A stretch of 64,000 nt of DNA, taken from positions 1-64,000 of the forward strand of contig DAOUGD010000096.1 of NCBI GenBank assembly GCA_034429475.1. The letters are read 5' to 3'. The stretch comes from JAKQHY01 sp034429475. GTDB lineage: Bacteria; Chloroflexota; Anaerolineae; B4-G1; SLSP01. Below the pieces are notes generated by a model. It did no database searches and had not been told where the DNA came from. It worked only from the letters and a program-made list of their open reading frames with translations. The position numbers and the translations under genes are program-made. Shown here in pieces: positions 8,437-17,450 of this stretch (its first letter is position 1; the number at the start of each line of letters is the position of its first letter).

Positions 8437-9513
8437 ATGCAACTGGCATTCATTCTACGCATCATGGGCATTTTGGTATTGGGTTCCATCGGAGTGGCGG
8501 TCGGCGCTCAAATCGTCCGTATTCCGATCATCCCGGAGTCAGTTCAAATTTACGTCACCGTTTTTTGCGGCCTCTTAGGAGCAATTCTGGGGTTCTTTGT
8601 CACCCCCTCAATGACGCTCAAGCCCATTCAAAAATTGCGCCGCAATATCCAGCAGGTCCCAGCGCACACCATCGTCTCATCCACCATTGGCCTGTTTTTG
8701 GGACTAGCGTTAGGCGCCATCTCGGCGTATCCGCTGTCGCTGTTGCCGGACCCGGCGGGACAAGTTTTGCCGTTTGTGGCTGCTGCTATTTTTGGGTACG
8801 CTGGCCTGATGATCTCGCTCATCCGCCCGGACCTGTTCCAGGGTCTCCGCGGGCGGTGGTTCACGAAAGAAAGCCCCGAACCCGGCCCTCCGACTGCTAC
8901 CGAAAACCACACCCAGTCCGTCTTGTTGGATACTAGCGTCATCATTGACGGGCGCATCGCCGATATATGCCGCACCGGTTTTATCCAGGGGGAACTCATC
9001 GTGCCGCTGTTCGTCCTGAACGAATTGCAGCATGTGGCCGATTCGGCGGATGCGCTGCGCCGCAATCGGGGCCGGCGCGGCCTCGAAATCCTGCGCCAGT
9101 TGCAGGAAGAATCGCCGGTGCCCGTGCGCCTCACGGACGCGGATATGCCCAACATCCGGGAAGTGGACGACAAGTTGATCGGGCTGGCAAAAGAGTTGGG
9201 CGCGTCCATTCTGACCAACGACTACAACCTGAACCGCGTGGCCGAGTTGCAGGCCGTCAAGGTACTCAACGTCAACGAGCTGGCGAACGCCGTCAAAACC
9301 GTGCTGCTGCCCGGTGAAAACTTCACCATCCACGTATTGCAAGAAGGCAAAGAACACGATCAGGGCGTGGGCTACCTGGACGATGGCACTATGGTGGTCG
9401 TCGAGGATGGCGTAGCCTACATCGGCAACACTATTGAAGTTACGGTCAGCAAAGTGTTACAGACGGCTGCCGGTCGCATGATTTTTGCCCGCCCTGAAAG
9501 CTCATCAGCCTAA
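8437..9513 (+). CDS. Membrane-anchored PIN-TRAM domain nuclease-like protein
   Basis: A 358-residue integral membrane protein. About four hydrophobic helices occupy residues 1-140, then a PIN domain begins at LLDTSVIIDGRIADI, with acidic residues expected to hold the metal ions (D of LLDTS, D of IIDGR, E of VLNELQ, D of ILTNDYN), and a C-terminal TRAM-like RNA-binding domain ends the protein. This is the YacL/COG4956 family; PIN domains are usually RNases but the role of this membrane form is unproven. The start ATG 8437 is preceded by GGGGAG with an 8-base spacer. It lies 16 bases upstream of cysS and is probably co-transcribed with it. Confidence 0.85.
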   Translation: MQLAFILRIMGILVLGSIGVAVGAQIVRIPIIPESVQIYVTVFCGLLGAILGFFVTPSMTLKPIQKLRRNIQQVPAHTIVSSTIGLFLGLALGAISAYPLSLLPDPAGQVLPFVAAAIFGYAGLMISLIRPDLFQGLRGRWFTKESPEPGPPTATENHTQSVLLDTSVIIDGRIADICRTGFIQGELIVPLFVLNELQHVADSADALRRNRGRRGLEILRQLQEESPVPVRLTDADMPNIREVDDKLIGLAKELGASILTNDYNLNRVAELQAVKVLNVNELANAVKTVLLPGENFTIHVLQEGKEHDQGVGYLDDGTMVVVEDGVAYIGNTIEVTVSKVLQTAAGRMIFARPESSSA

Positions 9514-9529
9514 AAAGGGGAGGTGGAAA

Positions 9530-10975
9530 ATGCCGCTGAAAATCTATAATCAACTGACCCAAAAATTAGAACTTTTCAAGCCGGTGATGCCCGAACAGGT
9601 CGGATTTTACGTGTGCGGGCCGACGGTCTACGATCACGCGCACCTGGGCCACGCCAAAACCTACGTGGCGATGGATGTCGTGCTTCGTTATCTCAAACAG
9701 CAGGGATTCAAGGTGCGTTACATCCGCAATCTGACCGACGTGGGCCATCTGCTGGATTCCGGCGAAGATCGGGTTTCCAAGGGTGCGCGCCGTGAGCGCG
9801 TGGAGCCGATGGAGATGGTGGAAAAGTACATCCACAGTTTCAACGACGATATGGATGCCCTGAACGTCCTGCGCCCGAACATTGCGCCGCGCCCCACCTG
9901 CCATATCCCCGAAATCATCACCTGGATTCAAGATTTGCTGGAGTTGGGCTACGCTTACGAAGCCGCCGGCAACGTCTATTTCTCCGTGTCCAAATTCGCC
10001 GACTACGGCAAGCTGTCCCGGCGCAAAGTGGACGAACTGCTCGACGGCGCGCGGGTGGACATCCGCGAGGAGAAGCGCGATCCCGTTGACTTCGCTCTGT
10101 GGAAAAAGGCCGAGCCGGAGCACCTGATGCGCTGGCCCAGTCCGTGGGGCGAGGGCTATCCCGGCTGGCACATCGAATGTTCGGTGATGGCGACTAAATA
10201 CCTGGGACAGCCCTTCGACATCCACGGCGGCGGGCTGGAAAACATCTTTCCGCACAACGAGTGCGAGATCGCCCAGGCCGAAGCGCGTCAGAACGTTCCG
10301 TTTGCCAATTACTGGATGCTGGTTGGCTCGCTCACCGTCAATGGCGTCAAAATGAGCAAGAGCCTGGGCAATTTTCTGACCATCAAGGATGCTCTGAAAC
10401 TCTACACGCCGGAAGCCATTCGCTACTTCGTACTCAGCAGCCACTATCGCAGCCCGGTAGACTACAGCCGGGACGCCGCCGAAGCCGCGCAGCGCGGCGT
10501 GATCCGCCTGTGCAACACCGTCAACAAACTGCGCCGCCGGATGCAAACTGCCGTCCCAGCCGGCACCGCCGTCCTCTCCCAGGTCGTGACCCTCGACGAT
10601 TACCGCCAGGATTTTTTGACGGCGATGAACGACGATTTCAACACCGCGCAGGCGCTCGCCACCCTGTTCGAGTTCGTCAAAGAGGTCAATCGCTATCTGG
10701 ATGAAAACGAGAGCGTCAGTATGGGCACCTACGCGGCAATGGATCGCATTTTCACCGAACTGGCGGGCGACGTGCTGGGTGTCCTGCCGCGCAGCCTGTT
10801 GGGGCAGATGAAAGACAGCGACCATGAGAAATTGCTGGATTTGTTGCTGGAACTGCGTCAGGACTATCGCAACGCGCGCGATTGGGCTAAAGCCGATGTC
10901 ATCCGCAACCGGCTGAGTGAAATCGGCATTGTGGTGGAAGACAGCGCGACCGGGAGCGTGTGGTATCTGAAATGA
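9530..10975 (+). CDS. cysS: Cysteinyl-tRNA synthetase
   Basis: A 481-residue class I aminoacyl-tRNA synthetase that charges tRNA-Cys. The zinc cysteine C29 is in YVCGPTVYDHAHLGHA, the HIGH-type motif is HLGH at residues 38-41, and the KMSKS loop is present as KMSKSLGNF. The zinc-site partners lie in GWHIECS and HGGGLENIFPHNECE. The ATG at 9530 follows a strong GGGGAGGTGG ribosome binding site; an in-frame upstream start at 9485 would lie inside the previous gene and is rejected. Its stop overlaps the start of the next gene as ATGA. Confidence 0.97.
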   Translation: MPLKIYNQLTQKLELFKPVMPEQVGFYVCGPTVYDHAHLGHAKTYVAMDVVLRYLKQQGFKVRYIRNLTDVGHLLDSGEDRVSKGARRERVEPMEMVEKYIHSFNDDMDALNVLRPNIAPRPTCHIPEIITWIQDLLELGYAYEAAGNVYFSVSKFADYGKLSRRKVDELLDGARVDIREEKRDPVDFALWKKAEPEHLMRWPSPWGEGYPGWHIECSVMATKYLGQPFDIHGGGLENIFPHNECEIAQAEARQNVPFANYWMLVGSLTVNGVKMSKSLGNFLTIKDALKLYTPEAIRYFVLSSHYRSPVDYSRDAAEAAQRGVIRLCNTVNKLRRRMQTAVPAGTAVLSQVVTLDDYRQDFLTAMNDDFNTAQALATLFEFVKEVNRYLDENESVSMGTYAAMDRIFTELAGDVLGVLPRSLLGQMKDSDHEKLLDLLLELRQDYRNARDWAKADVIRNRLSEIGIVVEDSATGSVWYLK

Positions 10976-11745
10976 GCCGGGAATCGCTCCGGGAAGTCCT
11001 TTACGGGCGGCAAGCCGTGCGAGAAGTGCTCCTCGCCGGGCGACGCCGCCCGTTTCGTTTGCGGCTGGCCGCCCGGCTCGATCCGGCGCCGATCGTGGAC
11101 GAGATCGTCGCCGCGGCCGCCCAGAATCACGTGCCGGTCGTCACCACGCCCCGCGAGGATTTGACGCGCTTGGCCCAGACCGAGGACCATCAGGGAGTGG
11201 CTCTGGAAGCATCTCCCTACCCTTACGCCGCCCCGGAAGACATGCTCACCGCGGCGCGGGAGCGCGGCGAAGCTCCCTGGCTGCTCGTCCTGGACCTCAT
11301 CCAGGACATCCACAACCTGGGCAGCCTGCTCCGCACCGCCGAAGCCGTGGGACTCCACGGCGTTCTGCTTCAGGAACGCCGCGCCGCCGGCATCACGCCG
11401 GCCGCCGTCAACACAGCCTCCGGCGCCACCGAACACCTACGCATTGCCCAGGTCACCAACCTGGCGCGGGAAATGGCAAGCCTGCAAGAAGCGGGGGTAT
11501 GGTTTGCGGGACTCGAAAGCAGCGCGGAAGCGCAGCTCTACACTACGCTGGATATGACCGTGCCGTTGGGTCTCGTGGTAGGGAGCGAGGGCAGCGGGCT
11601 GCGACGGCTGGTGCGCGCACGCTGCGATTGGATCATCGCGCTACCGATGCGCGGGCGCGTAGCATCCCTCAATGCGGCAGCAGCGGGGTCTGTGACGCTT
11701 TACGAGGGGTTGCGCCAACGCACCAACGTAAAGCGTGAGACGTAG
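10972..11745 (+). CDS. rlmB: TrmH/SpoU family 23S rRNA 2'-O-methyltransferase
   Basis: A 257-residue SPOUT methyltransferase. An N-terminal L30e-like substrate-binding domain (residues 1-100) precedes the knotted SAM-binding domain with the family motifs DLIQDIHNLGSLLRTAE, VVGSEGSGLRRLV and LPMRGRVASLNAAAAGSV. This arrangement matches RlmB, which methylates G2251 in the peptidyl transferase P loop; other TrmH paralogues share it, so the target is inferred. It overlaps cysS by four bases, a common cysS-rlmB coupling in bacteria, and starts at ATG 10972. Confidence 0.88.
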   Translation: MSRESLREVLYGRQAVREVLLAGRRRPFRLRLAARLDPAPIVDEIVAAAAQNHVPVVTTPREDLTRLAQTEDHQGVALEASPYPYAAPEDMLTAARERGEAPWLLVLDLIQDIHNLGSLLRTAEAVGLHGVLLQERRAAGITPAAVNTASGATEHLRIAQVTNLAREMASLQEAGVWFAGLESSAEAQLYTTLDMTVPLGLVVGSEGSGLRRLVRARCDWIIALPMRGRVASLNAAAAGSVTLYEGLRQRTNVKRET

Positions 11746-11800
11746 GACGTGAGGCTTTCACAGTAAAGACATCACGTTGTACGATAAGGCACACAAGCCC

Positions 11801-12784
11801 TCACAGATCGGCAATCATCTGCACCAGCGTCCGGTGCCGGGCGAAGCCGATGGCGCACAACGCCGGGATCACGGGAGACTGTCCGGACAGAAGGGCGACG
11901 ACCGGCCAGGGCGGGAAACGCCGCATCGCCTGAAGCCCTTGCGCAACCACTTCCTGTACGTCGGAATCCGTACTTTCCGGATGCGCCAACATATCCCACA
12001 CGTGGTAGCGATGCCAGGACTCCGTTTTGACATGCAATGCTAATCGCGCCTTGGTCGGCGCGTAAACCCAGGCCCGCTCTCGCTGGCCGCTGAACCACGC
12101 CTCGAGGCTCTGCTCCCATCCCCGAAACTTGTACAGGCCCGGCCGGATTTCCAGGGCCGCTCGCTGCCGCGCTGGGTAGACCTGTTCGGCCAACATACAC
12201 CACAAGGCGCTGTCGCTGGGACGGCACGACCGCCAGGGGTAGCGGGGCAGGGCATAATTGGGCCAGACGAGGCCTTCCGGACGCACCAGGTGCTGTATCT
12301 GCCCCACGGGCGCAAACCCCAACTGCTCGTACAGATGGCAGGCCACGGCGTTGTCCGCCCGCACCTCCAGGCCGATCCAGCGCGCGGACTGAGCTTTTGC
12401 CATTTCCATGGCAGCCTCGACCAGCGCCCGCCCAAAGCCCCGGCCGCGACAGTCGGGACGCACCACCACATTCCCCACCAGGCGTCCCTGACTGCTGTAC
12501 GGCAGGGCGTAACGCAGCGAAAGGTTTCCTACCACCTCGCCCTTCCACACGTACACAAAGCCGGCCGAATCCAGCGCAGGGCCAAACAACCAGGGCGCCC
12601 ACTGACTGCAACGCACGGCGCGCCGCATCTGCTGCAACATCTTCCGCCCCTGGGGGTCCAGTTCTTCCCCAAACCCTATCTCAATCAAACTCACAATGGC
12701 TGGAGCATCGAAGGTGGGGTCTACCGGGCGCACGCCGGTGTGGATAGTTTTAGAATTGGATTGGATCAACGTAGATACGGTCAT
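11801..12784 (-). CDS. GNAT-family N-acetyltransferase with C-terminal extension
   Basis: A 327-residue protein. Residues 20-165 form a GNAT acetyltransferase domain with the acetyl-CoA loop VVRPDCRGRGFGRALV. The remaining 160 residues resemble a degenerate second GNAT-like domain, without a clear acetyl-CoA loop. I prefer ATG 12784 over a GTG four codons upstream because GTGGGGA lies just before it. It is transcribed convergently to rlmB and divergently from the parvulin gene. The substrate is unknown. Confidence 0.7.
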   Translation of the reverse strand: MTVSTLIQSNSKTIHTGVRPVDPTFDAPAIVSLIEIGFGEELDPQGRKMLQQMRRAVRCSQWAPWLFGPALDSAGFVYVWKGEVVGNLSLRYALPYSSQGRLVGNVVVRPDCRGRGFGRALVEAAMEMAKAQSARWIGLEVRADNAVACHLYEQLGFAPVGQIQHLVRPEGLVWPNYALPRYPWRSCRPSDSALWCMLAEQVYPARQRAALEIRPGLYKFRGWEQSLEAWFSGQRERAWVYAPTKARLALHVKTESWHRYHVWDMLAHPESTDSDVQEVVAQGLQAMRRFPPWPVVALLSGQSPVIPALCAIGFARHRTLVQMIADL

Positions 12785-12890
12785 AGTTCCCCACACGATC
12801 TTTCATACAGGATACAAGCCTGTGCTGGTCAAATTCTATGCATAATTCTCAATAGTCAAGCCGTCGAGGGGGTCTCAAATTGCGGTATAA

Positions 12891-12918
12891 TTGCGTTACT
12901 CTCAGCACAGTCTATAAT
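12891..12918 (+). promoter_or_regulatory. Probable sigma70 promoter of the parvulin lipoprotein operon
   Basis: TTGCGT at 12891-12896 and TATAAT at 12913-12918 are separated by 16 bases, 64 bases before the start at 12982. A second TATAAT at 12886-12891 overlaps the -35 box. Confidence 0.5.
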
Positions 12919-12981
12919 GAACATAATAACCAACTCAACTGATAGCGGAACGGGCCACGTTCCCAGGCAGGAGGAAACTGG

Positions 12982-13923
12982 ATGAAACACACACGACTCT
13001 GGCTAGGTGGGCTGCTGATGATCTTATGGATTCTTGCAGGCTGTGCCTACTCCGATCCAACGACGCCGGCGCCCACTGCGTCACCCCAACCGCCGACCGC
13101 CACCCCGGCGCCCCCCACCGCCACGCCGGAACCGCTGGCCGCGCTGGTCAACAACGAGCCGATTCTGCTGGCGGACTACGAACGCCAGGTGGCGCGCTAC
13201 GTTGCCTCGATGACCTCAGCCGGGCAAGACCCCACCACCGCCGAGGGCCAGGCCACCCTAGAATCCGGACGGAGTTGGGTGTTGGACGTGATGATCGATC
13301 AACGCCTGATCGTCCAGGCCGCCCTCGCCGCCGGGATCACCGTGAGTGACGCCGACCTGGACACGACCCTTCAGGGACTGCGCGCAGAGGTGGGAGAAGC
13401 GCCCTTCAATCAATGGCTGGAAAATGAAGGGATGACGCTGGAGGAAATGCGCGCCGTGTTGCGCAACGAGATGCTCGCCACGCGCATGTCCAATCAGATT
13501 GCGGAACAGGTGCCCTCTCGCGCCGAACACGTCCAGGCCCGCCACATCCTGGTCGCTACCGAGGCCGAAGCGCAGCAAATCCTGGGACAATTGCAGGCCG
13601 GAGGGGATTTCGCCGCACTGGCCGGCGTCTACTCGCAAGACCTCAGCACGCGCGATAGCGGCGGCGACCTGGGGTATTTCCCGCGCGGCGTGCTGACCGC
13701 CCCCGAAGTCGAGGCGGTCGCCTTTGAACTCCAACCGGGACAAGTCAGCGGCATTGTGCAGAGCGCCCTGGGATACCACCTCATCCAGGTGGTGACGCGC
13801 GTACCGGATATGGAAATCACGCCGGAAAATATGCGTCTCTTACAAGACACAGCAGTGCGCGATTGGTTGGATGGCCTCCATGCCACCGCCAACATTCAAC
13901 GTTTCGTCGAAACCACGCCATAG
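12982..13923 (+). CDS. Parvulin-type peptidyl-prolyl isomerase lipoprotein
   Basis: A 313-residue surface foldase. The signal peptide ends in the lipobox LAGC with cysteine 21, followed by a Pro/Thr-rich linker (residues 26-50), a SurA-like N-terminal helical domain and a parvulin domain at residues 182-271 with the motifs ARHILVAT, DFAALAGVYSQD and GGDLGYFPRG. It would help secreted proteins fold outside the membrane, like PrsA. Strong AGGAGGA ribosome binding site precedes ATG. The next gene starts 12 bases later and the four genes to rsmI appear to form one operon. Confidence 0.88.
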   Translation: MKHTRLWLGGLLMILWILAGCAYSDPTTPAPTASPQPPTATPAPPTATPEPLAALVNNEPILLADYERQVARYVASMTSAGQDPTTAEGQATLESGRSWVLDVMIDQRLIVQAALAAGITVSDADLDTTLQGLRAEVGEAPFNQWLENEGMTLEEMRAVLRNEMLATRMSNQIAEQVPSRAEHVQARHILVATEAEAQQILGQLQAGGDFAALAGVYSQDLSTRDSGGDLGYFPRGVLTAPEVEAVAFELQPGQVSGIVQSALGYHLIQVVTRVPDMEITPENMRLLQDTAVRDWLDGLHATANIQRFVETTP

Positions 13924-13935
13924 GAGGTACCCCTC

Positions 13936-14526
13936 ATGCAGCGCGACCGGCTTTTTAATCTTTTGAGTCTGGTGATGTTGGGGATGACCCTCCTGGTCAT
14001 CGGCTACTACATCCTGATTGCTATGAATCCCTATACGCCGCTCAACCCCTTCCCCCCGGCTCAACGCACACTGGCCGTGGTGGCGACGTTGACGCCGACG
14101 GTCACGCCGCCGCGCAAAGAGGCCGCCACCTGGACTCCCACCGCCACGCCCACGCCGCGCGTTACACGCTCGCCGTATCCCTTCACCTACGAACTGGTCT
14201 ATGAAACGCCCTACTATGGCTGTTCCTGGTTAGGAACCGGCGGCAATGTACAAGACCTCGATGGCAATGCCCTGACGGATTATCGCGTCCATGTGTGGGG
14301 CGGCGGCATTGATGTCGTCATTATCTCCGGCAGCAAACAAATCTATGGCGATTCCGGCTGGGAACAGTTTTTCTTAAATCAGCCAGTGGAAATGAACGGC
14401 GTCTTCCGGGTGCAGCTCCACTCAAAGTACGAGCCGTACACCCCCGTTTCGGAAGAAATCGTTTTGAACTTCCCCGGCCTGTGCTCGAAGTCGCTGGCGC
14501 ACATCATCTTCACCCAAAATCACTGA
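13936..14526 (+). CDS. Membrane-anchored hypothetical protein with Pro/Thr linker
   Basis: A 196-residue protein with one N-terminal membrane helix (residues 8-30), a Thr/Pro-rich linker (about 45-80) and a compact C-terminal extracellular domain with two cysteines (YGCSWLGTGG and PGLCSKS) that could form a disulfide. I do not recognise the domain; it looks like a small beta-sandwich (VRVHVWGG, VFRVQLHSKYEPYTPVSEE). GGAGG lies upstream of ATG 13936. It sits between the parvulin lipoprotein and the KaiC-like gene, which suggests a surface role linked to the foldase. Confidence 0.7.
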   Translation: MQRDRLFNLLSLVMLGMTLLVIGYYILIAMNPYTPLNPFPPAQRTLAVVATLTPTVTPPRKEAATWTPTATPTPRVTRSPYPFTYELVYETPYYGCSWLGTGGNVQDLDGNALTDYRVHVWGGGIDVVIISGSKQIYGDSGWEQFFLNQPVEMNGVFRVQLHSKYEPYTPVSEEIVLNFPGLCSKSLAHIIFTQNH

Positions 14527-14534
14527 GGTTAAGT

Positions 14535-15263
14535 ATGGATAATCCACGGGTCACAACTGGCGTTCCTGGATTGGACAATATGTTGCGCGGCGGCTTCCTG
14601 CCCGGCTCCATTATCCTCGTGCGCGGGGCGCCCGGCGCCGGGAAAACCTCGCTGGCGCTCCAATTTCTGCTGGAAGGCGCGCAGCATGGTGAACCGGGGT
14701 TGTTTATCACCTTTGAAGAATTTCCGCACTCCCTCTACCGCGACGCCGTCTCGCTGGGGTTCGATTTGCAGGCCCTGGAAATCGAGCACAAGCTCCAGAT
14801 CATTTTTACGTCCCCAAACGTTCTGCTGCGCAGCCTGCAAGATGGCGACAGCCCCCTCTATCAGACCATCGTGAACACCAACGTCTCTCGCGCTGTTATT
14901 GACAGCATGACGCACTTTATGCGCCTGACCGATTCCGCCGACGAACTGCGCAAAACCTGCGCCAGCGTCATCAACAGCCTGCGGCGCGAAAAGATCACCT
15001 CGCTGTTGTTGGGGGAAGAGCCGCGCACCGAGATACGCGCCACCGACCCCGGCGGCCTGGCCTACCTCAGCGACGGCCTGATCTTGCTGCGCTACGTCGA
15101 AGTGGAGAGCGAGATTCACCGGGCCATCGTCGTGCTGAAATTGCGGGGCAGCGACCACGCGCGGGAGATACGCCGTTATACCATCCAGAAGGGGGGGCTG
15201 GTGGTGGGAGAAGAATTCCATCATCGCAGCGCCATCTTGAGCGGCATCGCGCGCCGGAATTAG
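14535..15263 (+). CDS. Single-domain KaiC/RadA-like ATPase
   Basis: A 242-residue RecA-fold ATPase. Walker A GAPGAGKT is at residues 31-38, the paired catalytic glutamates at 61-62 in TFEEFP, and Walker B VIDS at 121-124. The N-terminal TGVPGLDNMLRGG is the usual KaiC opening. Only one KaiC domain is present, unlike the double-domain clock protein, and there are no obvious autophosphorylation sites, so it is probably a signalling ATPase of the GvpD/KaiC-like class. An upstream in-frame ATG at 14481 would overlap the previous gene; ATG 14535 with GAGG upstream is preferred. It ends 5 bases before rsmI. Confidence 0.82.
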   Translation: MDNPRVTTGVPGLDNMLRGGFLPGSIILVRGAPGAGKTSLALQFLLEGAQHGEPGLFITFEEFPHSLYRDAVSLGFDLQALEIEHKLQIIFTSPNVLLRSLQDGDSPLYQTIVNTNVSRAVIDSMTHFMRLTDSADELRKTCASVINSLRREKITSLLLGEEPRTEIRATDPGGLAYLSDGLILLRYVEVESEIHRAIVVLKLRGSDHAREIRRYTIQKGGLVVGEEFHHRSAILSGIARRN

Positions 15264-15268
15264 GGGTC

Positions 15269-16078
15269 ATGGGCAGTCTGTACATCGTCGGCAGCCCGAT
15301 TGGCAACCTGGAAGACATCACCCTGCGCGCGCTGCGGGTCCTGCAAAGCGTAAGCCTGATCGCCGCCGAGGACACCCGCAAAGCGCGCATTTTGTTGGAC
15401 AGGTACGACATTCACACCCCGGTCACGTCTTTCTTTGAAGGCAACGAGCGCCAGAAGCTCGCGCCGGTGCTGGACGCGCTCGCTCAGGGCGACGTTGCCT
15501 TGATCTCCGAAGCCGGAATGCCCGGCATTTCTGACCCCGGCTACCCCCTCATCCGCGCGGCAGTAGCGCAAGAAATTCCCATCATCCCCATCCCCGGCCC
15601 GTCGGCGCACACCGCCGCCCTCGTCGTGGCGGGGCTGCCCACCGACCGCTTTCTGTTCCTGGGGTTCCTGCCCCGCAAAGCCTCCGAACGCGCGGCGCTG
15701 CTGCGCGATGTCGTCGCCCTCAAAGCGACGTTGGTGTGTTACGAAGCGCCCCATCGCCTGGCTGACACGCTGGAAACGTTGCACACGACGCTGGGGGATC
15801 GAGAAATCGCCCTGTGCCGGGAGCTGACCAAGCATTTCGAGGAAGTCTGGCGCGGCTCAGTAGCCGAGGCGCGGCAGCATGTGGCCGAAACGCCGCCGCG
15901 CGGCGAGTACACCCTCGTGATCGCGGGCGCGCCAGAAGCAGCCGGGCGCTGGGAGGAGACCGCCGTCCGGGAGGCCCTGGAGGCGCGGATAGCCGACGGC
16001 GCATCGCGCTCCCAGGCCGCGCGCGAAGTGGCCGCCCTCTCCGGCTGGAATCGCCGCGAGGTGTACGCCCTAGTCTGA
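15269..16078 (+). CDS. rsmI: 16S rRNA C1402 2'-O-methyltransferase
   Basis: A 269-residue tetrapyrrole-methylase-fold enzyme that methylates the ribose of C1402 in 16S rRNA. The family signatures are the opening LYIVGSPIGNLEDIT, AAEDTR, the SEAGMPGISDPG loop and IPGPSA. A C-terminal helical extension with the SRSQAAREVAALSGWNRREV helix-turn-helix-like tail is typical of full-length RsmI. The ATG at 15269 follows GGGGTC. Its 3' end overlaps the end of manA by nine bases on the other strand. Confidence 0.93.
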   Translation: MGSLYIVGSPIGNLEDITLRALRVLQSVSLIAAEDTRKARILLDRYDIHTPVTSFFEGNERQKLAPVLDALAQGDVALISEAGMPGISDPGYPLIRAAVAQEIPIIPIPGPSAHTAALVVAGLPTDRFLFLGFLPRKASERAALLRDVVALKATLVCYEAPHRLADTLETLHTTLGDREIALCRELTKHFEEVWRGSVAEARQHVAETPPRGEYTLVIAGAPEAAGRWEETAVREALEARIADGASRSQAAREVAALSGWNRREVYALV

Positions 16079-17314
16079 AAGCGGCGTCGTGGCCTGGAAG
16101 ACTTCTGTTGGTTCGGTCGCCATCACTGTCAACGCCCGCAGCGCCGCCGGGAGCAGCACTGCCTGGCCCCGCCGAAATGCAGCTTCCCCCTCCGCCCACG
16201 TCAGCCGCACCGCGCCCTGCGTGATCAGCCAGAGGGCCGGCGCAGGCGGGCGCGCAATGGAACGCGATTCCCCTGGCGTGAAATCCCAACGACTGACTTG
16301 AAACTCCGCCGCCGGCGTGGGGTATGGCGCTCCATCCGCGCCCATCGTCAAGACCGGCGGCTGACCCAACTCGTAGGTGAGAATGTCTATGAGGGTGGGG
16401 ATGTCCTTAAATTTAGGCGTCAACCCGGCCCGCACCACGTTGTCGGAATTCGCCATACATTCGACGAGGTTGCCTTTGAGGTAAGCGTGGGGGATGCCCG
16501 GCGCGAGGAACATCCCCTGACCGCGCTCCAGGTGAACCAGATTCAGGAAGAATAGCGCGAACAGCCCCACATCCGCCCCAGGATAGCTAAGGCGCGTCTC
16601 CAGGAACAGCGCTTCATGTTCCGTCAGAGCTGCGGCGGAAGACAGGCGCGCCGCCAGCCGCGCCAGCCCCGCCGACAGTCCGGCCGCATCCGTGAGCGCG
16701 CGGGACATCAAGGCCGCGTACATCCGGCGCACCAACGCGCGCTGCGCCGCTGCATCGGTCTCGGTAGAGGCGCTTTGCACGTCTCCGGCAATCTCCGGGC
16801 CGATAAAGGCCGCGATTTCGGGATAGCAAGCCAACGTCCCCTGAATGGCGCGGAAATCCTTGAAGCCTACCAGCGCCGTCAGGCGATCCAGGGCGATGGC
16901 AATTTCGGGCTTGTGACGCGCGTCGGGGTAATTTCGGGGATCGCGCGCATGCAGTTGCACGGCCTGCGCCTGGTTGGGATGCGCTTGAATCGAGAGCGGC
17001 GCGCCGATGGACAGCACTTTGAAGAGAAACGGCCAGGCGTGGTCAAAGGTGCGGCAAACGTCCGGCCCCAGCACCTTTGCCGGATGCGCGGCGACGAATT
17101 CCGGCAACGACAGAGGGCTTCCTTCCACGATGACCGCAGAGGGCGCGCCGGGATGGGCGCCCATCCACAACTCGGCGTAGGGCTGCCCCGGTTCAGGCAG
17201 CTGGCCGAGAAAGCGCGGAATAAAGGCCGCCGCGTCGCGCGTCCCCCAGGCGTAATGCTGAATTTGGTTTTGGAGTAAATAAGGGCATGCTTTAAAAGAT
17301 TTCGCGTCGGGCAT
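16070..17314 (-). CDS. manA: Mannose-6-phosphate isomerase, class I
   Basis: A 414-residue zinc-dependent cupin that interconverts mannose 6-phosphate and fructose 6-phosphate. The zinc ligands lie in SIQAHPNQAQA and ARHKPEIAIAL, and the later GIPHAYLKGNLVE carries the remaining histidine. Upstream in-frame starts exist to 17389, but the candidate ATG at 17350 overlaps a TATAAT -10 box, and ATG 17314 has GGAG eight bases upstream, so I use 17314. It could link glycan breakdown to glycolysis or supply mannose for the glycosyltransferase at the left end. Confidence 0.9.
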   Translation of the reverse strand: MPDAKSFKACPYLLQNQIQHYAWGTRDAAAFIPRFLGQLPEPGQPYAELWMGAHPGAPSAVIVEGSPLSLPEFVAAHPAKVLGPDVCRTFDHAWPFLFKVLSIGAPLSIQAHPNQAQAVQLHARDPRNYPDARHKPEIAIALDRLTALVGFKDFRAIQGTLACYPEIAAFIGPEIAGDVQSASTETDAAAQRALVRRMYAALMSRALTDAAGLSAGLARLAARLSSAAALTEHEALFLETRLSYPGADVGLFALFFLNLVHLERGQGMFLAPGIPHAYLKGNLVECMANSDNVVRAGLTPKFKDIPTLIDILTYELGQPPVLTMGADGAPYPTPAAEFQVSRWDFTPGESRSIARPPAPALWLITQGAVRLTWAEGEAAFRRGQAVLLPAALRALTVMATEPTEVFQATTPLSD

Positions 17315-17348
17315 GGCGTCGGCTCCGTTTCCCTGTAGATTAAACTGC

Positions 17349-17354
17349 ATTATA
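17349..17354 (-). promoter_or_regulatory. manA: -10 box of the manA promoter
   Basis: TATAAT is read on the minus strand at 17354-17349, about 35 bases before the chosen start at 17314. The -35 region is weak. Its position argues against translation from the ATG at 17350. Confidence 0.4.
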
Positions 17355-17450
17355 CTATAGTAGGGAGCAGGAAGTAAGAAGCAAGGCATAGGCCAAAGAA
17401 CTGCCCTTCTGTTTCATCCGCTAAATCCGTTGGGGGATGAGAGCACAACC

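Noticed and set aside
12290..12985. Long plus-strand open frame overlapping the acetyltransferase gene
   Set aside because: It is antisense to a gene with clear GNAT motifs and has no recognisable domain or ribosome binding site.
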